Translations under genes and position numbers: made by a program
The notes under the pieces: generated by a model
What the model saw: only the letters and a program-made list of their open reading frames with translations
What the model was told of the DNA's origin: nothing
Database searches by the model: none
Shown: piece after piece, positions 5,545-5,619 of the stretch
How the letters are laid out: the number at the start of each line of letters is the position of its first letter
How positions within the stretch are numbered: the first letter of the stretch is position 1
Assembly (NCBI GenBank): GCA_029857855.1
Contig: JAOUGG010000232.1
Span: forward strand, 1 to 5,619
DNA from: Acidimicrobiia bacterium
Lineage (GTDB): Bacteria; Actinomycetota; Acidimicrobiia; Acidimicrobiales; SZUA-35
Direction: 5' to 3'
Length of the DNA stretch: 5,619 nucleotides

Positions 5545-5561
5545 AACGACAATATGTAGTA
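5545..5561 (-). promoter_or_regulatory. BlaI-type operator 2 upstream of the DUF305 gene
   Basis: Read on the minus strand: TACTACATATTGTCGTT, which keeps the TACTAC-N5-GTCGT pattern of operator 1 with one change in the last base of the right arm. A possible minus-strand -10, TATTGT (5554 to 5549), lies inside it, so repressor binding would cover the DUF305 promoter. No clear -35 is seen. Its centre is 39 bp from that of operator 3. Confidence 0.6.
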
Positions 5562-5576
5562 GTCCGACCCGCCGGG

Positions 5577-5604
5577 TTGCGACTACGACAGTTCGTAGTA
5601 CAAT
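5577..5604 (+). promoter_or_regulatory. Plus-strand promoter leaving the window at the right edge
   Basis: TTGCGA (5577-5582) and TACAAT (5599-5604) make a -35/-10 pair with a 16-bp spacer almost filled by operator 3. It points right, so a further repressor-controlled gene should begin just beyond 5619. A GTG at 5608 is only three bases after the -10, too close to be a confident start. Confidence 0.5.
5584..5600 (+). promoter_or_regulatory. BlaI-type operator 3 in the divergent promoter region
   Basis: TACGACAGTTCGTAGTA: the same arms and the same AGTTC centre as operator 1, with the TACTAC and TACGAC half-sites swapped between sides (15 of 17 bases identical). On the minus strand it reads TACTAC-N5-GTCGTA exactly. 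It lies between the -35 and -10 of the outgoing promoter and 39 bp from operator 2, so the repressor probably controls both divergent units. Confidence 0.7.
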
Positions 5605-5619
5605 CCGGTGCCGGCTGAT

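Noticed and set aside
4836..5552. 238-codon minus-strand frame overlapping the DUF305 gene
   Set aside because: TTG start and an Arg/His/Asp-rich translation without a domain; the DUF305 frame carries clear membrane helices and the PHH signature.
1..5619. CRISPR array, tRNA, rRNA or insertion sequence
   Set aside because: No regularly spaced repeats, no cloverleaf-like or rRNA-like stretch, and no transposase motif or terminal inverted repeats seen; the only tandem repeat is the 11-bp duplication at 4821-4842.

Overview
The window reads as chromosomal DNA of a high-GC actinobacterium. The grounds are strong G/C bias at third codon positions, GTG starts, a GTP-type PEP carboxykinase of the actinobacterial kind, and promoters placed so close to start codons that leaderless mRNAs are likely. 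An Acidimicrobiia-like lineage is a guess and cannot be confirmed from this sequence alone.

Left part (1-2639), housekeeping metabolism: a partial flavin-reductase-domain gene (minus strand, running off the left edge) lies divergent to pckG, a complete GTP-dependent phosphoenolpyruvate carboxykinase. The 182 bp between them hold no gene, but carry an interrupted inverted repeat near the flavin reductase start and a perfect 14-bp palindrome ahead of pckG. Directly after the pckG stop, in the same frame, come about 53 sense codons that look protein-coding but have no start codon; they are probably the tail of a decayed gene.

Right part (2656-5619), a metal (probably copper) response cluster: a CopZ-like HMA chaperone on the minus strand is driven by a textbook MerR/CueR-type promoter (18-bp perfect palindrome between -35 and -10) that places transcription start on the GTG codon. 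Divergent to it is a three-gene plus-strand run: a rhodanese-domain lipoprotein, a BlaI/MecI/CopY-family repressor and a short M56 metallopeptidase (BlaR1-like, without a penicillin-sensor domain). Convergent to these is a three-helix membrane protein with a DUF305 domain. A 17-bp operator-like motif, TACTAC-N5-GTCGTA, occurs three times: at the start of the rhodanese gene, upstream of the DUF305 gene, and inside a plus-strand promoter that leaves the window at the right edge.

Inferred model: the BlaI-like repressor holds at least three transcription units off. The M56 protein senses an extracytoplasmic signal, possibly metal through His/Cys/Met residues in its outer loop and C-terminal tail, and inactivates the repressor. 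The cluster then produces envelope proteins (rhodanese lipoprotein, DUF305 protein) plus whatever lies beyond the right edge. The HMA chaperone is controlled separately by a MerR-type regulator not encoded here. The part that looks least described is a BlaI/BlaR1-like proteolytic switch apparently used for metal or redox stress rather than beta-lactams.
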